5,333 nucleotides of DNA from an uncultured Prevotella sp. (GTDB lineage: Bacteria; Bacteroidota; Bacteroidia; Bacteroidales; Bacteroidaceae), in assembly GCA_947095945.1 (NCBI GenBank), contig CAMUQM010000142.1:1-5333 (forward strand), read 5' to 3'. The position numbers and the translations under genes were made by a program. Under the pieces are notes generated by a model. That model worked only from the letters and a program-made list of their open reading frames with translations, was not told the DNA's origin and did not search any database. This document shows, piece by piece, positions 5,309 through 5,333 of the stretch (positions are counted from its first letter, which is position 1; each line of letters begins with the position of its first letter).

Positions 5309-5333
5309 ACGAAGATAAATTCTTGAAAGACTT
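5305..5333 (+). CDS. Start of a gene overlapping the sigma factor, possible anti-sigma or DUF5056-like protein (runs off right edge)
   Basis: ATG at 5305 overlaps the sigma-factor TGA (ATGA) and opens a frame reading MNEDKFLKD up to the edge. The four-base overlap is typical of translational coupling and supports a real gene. Only nine residues are visible, so homology cannot be judged. In Bacteroidota, genes just after such sigma factors often encode small proteins with a hydrophilic N-terminus and membrane segments (for example DUF5056) or anti-sigma factors. The acidic/basic start would fit either, but this is inference from position only. Confidence 0.55.

Overview
The window reads as a chromosomal segment of a Bacteroidota bacterium, most likely Prevotella or a close relative. 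The evidence is the moderate-to-low GC content, the absence of Shine-Dalgarno leaders, intergenic promoters matching the Bacteroidota TTTG / TAnnTTTG pattern, and proteins with Bacteroidota-type signatures (HRDLDIVA in YraN, the GKGQ biotin loop in BirA, a three-segment membrane protein paired with an ECF sigma factor). The genus is inferred from how the proteins look; no search was run.

Left half, minus strand. The N-terminal half of a DsbD-type disulfide reductase runs off the left edge, with its own -7 box. Upstream of it lies a probable operon transcribed right to left: yraN (UPF0102 nuclease-fold protein), birA (biotin-protein ligase without a DNA-binding domain) and pyrH (UMP kinase). 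These have short gaps of 14 and 54 bp and end near a 9-bp-stem hairpin.

Centre. yraN and tadA diverge from a 232-bp spacer holding overlapping, opposed Bacteroidota promoters. The tadA -7 box ends four bases before the ATG, so its mRNA is probably leaderless or nearly so.

Right half, plus strand. After tadA (tRNA adenosine deaminase) comes a 438-bp gene-free stretch. It contains a compact AT-rich array of four 22-bp units arranged as two 44-bp pairs, each unit centred on a TTTTCATGAAAA-like palindrome. Beyond it lies a tight cluster: a small DUF6249-like membrane protein, an ECF sigma-70 factor 6 bp later, and a third gene overlapping the sigma stop by ATGA and running off the right edge.

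Most of the window is ordinary housekeeping. I see no CRISPR array, transposase, phage gene or defence system. The items most worth a second look are the 22-bp repeat array, the opposed promoters with leaderless tadA, and the membrane protein/sigma/third-gene unit.
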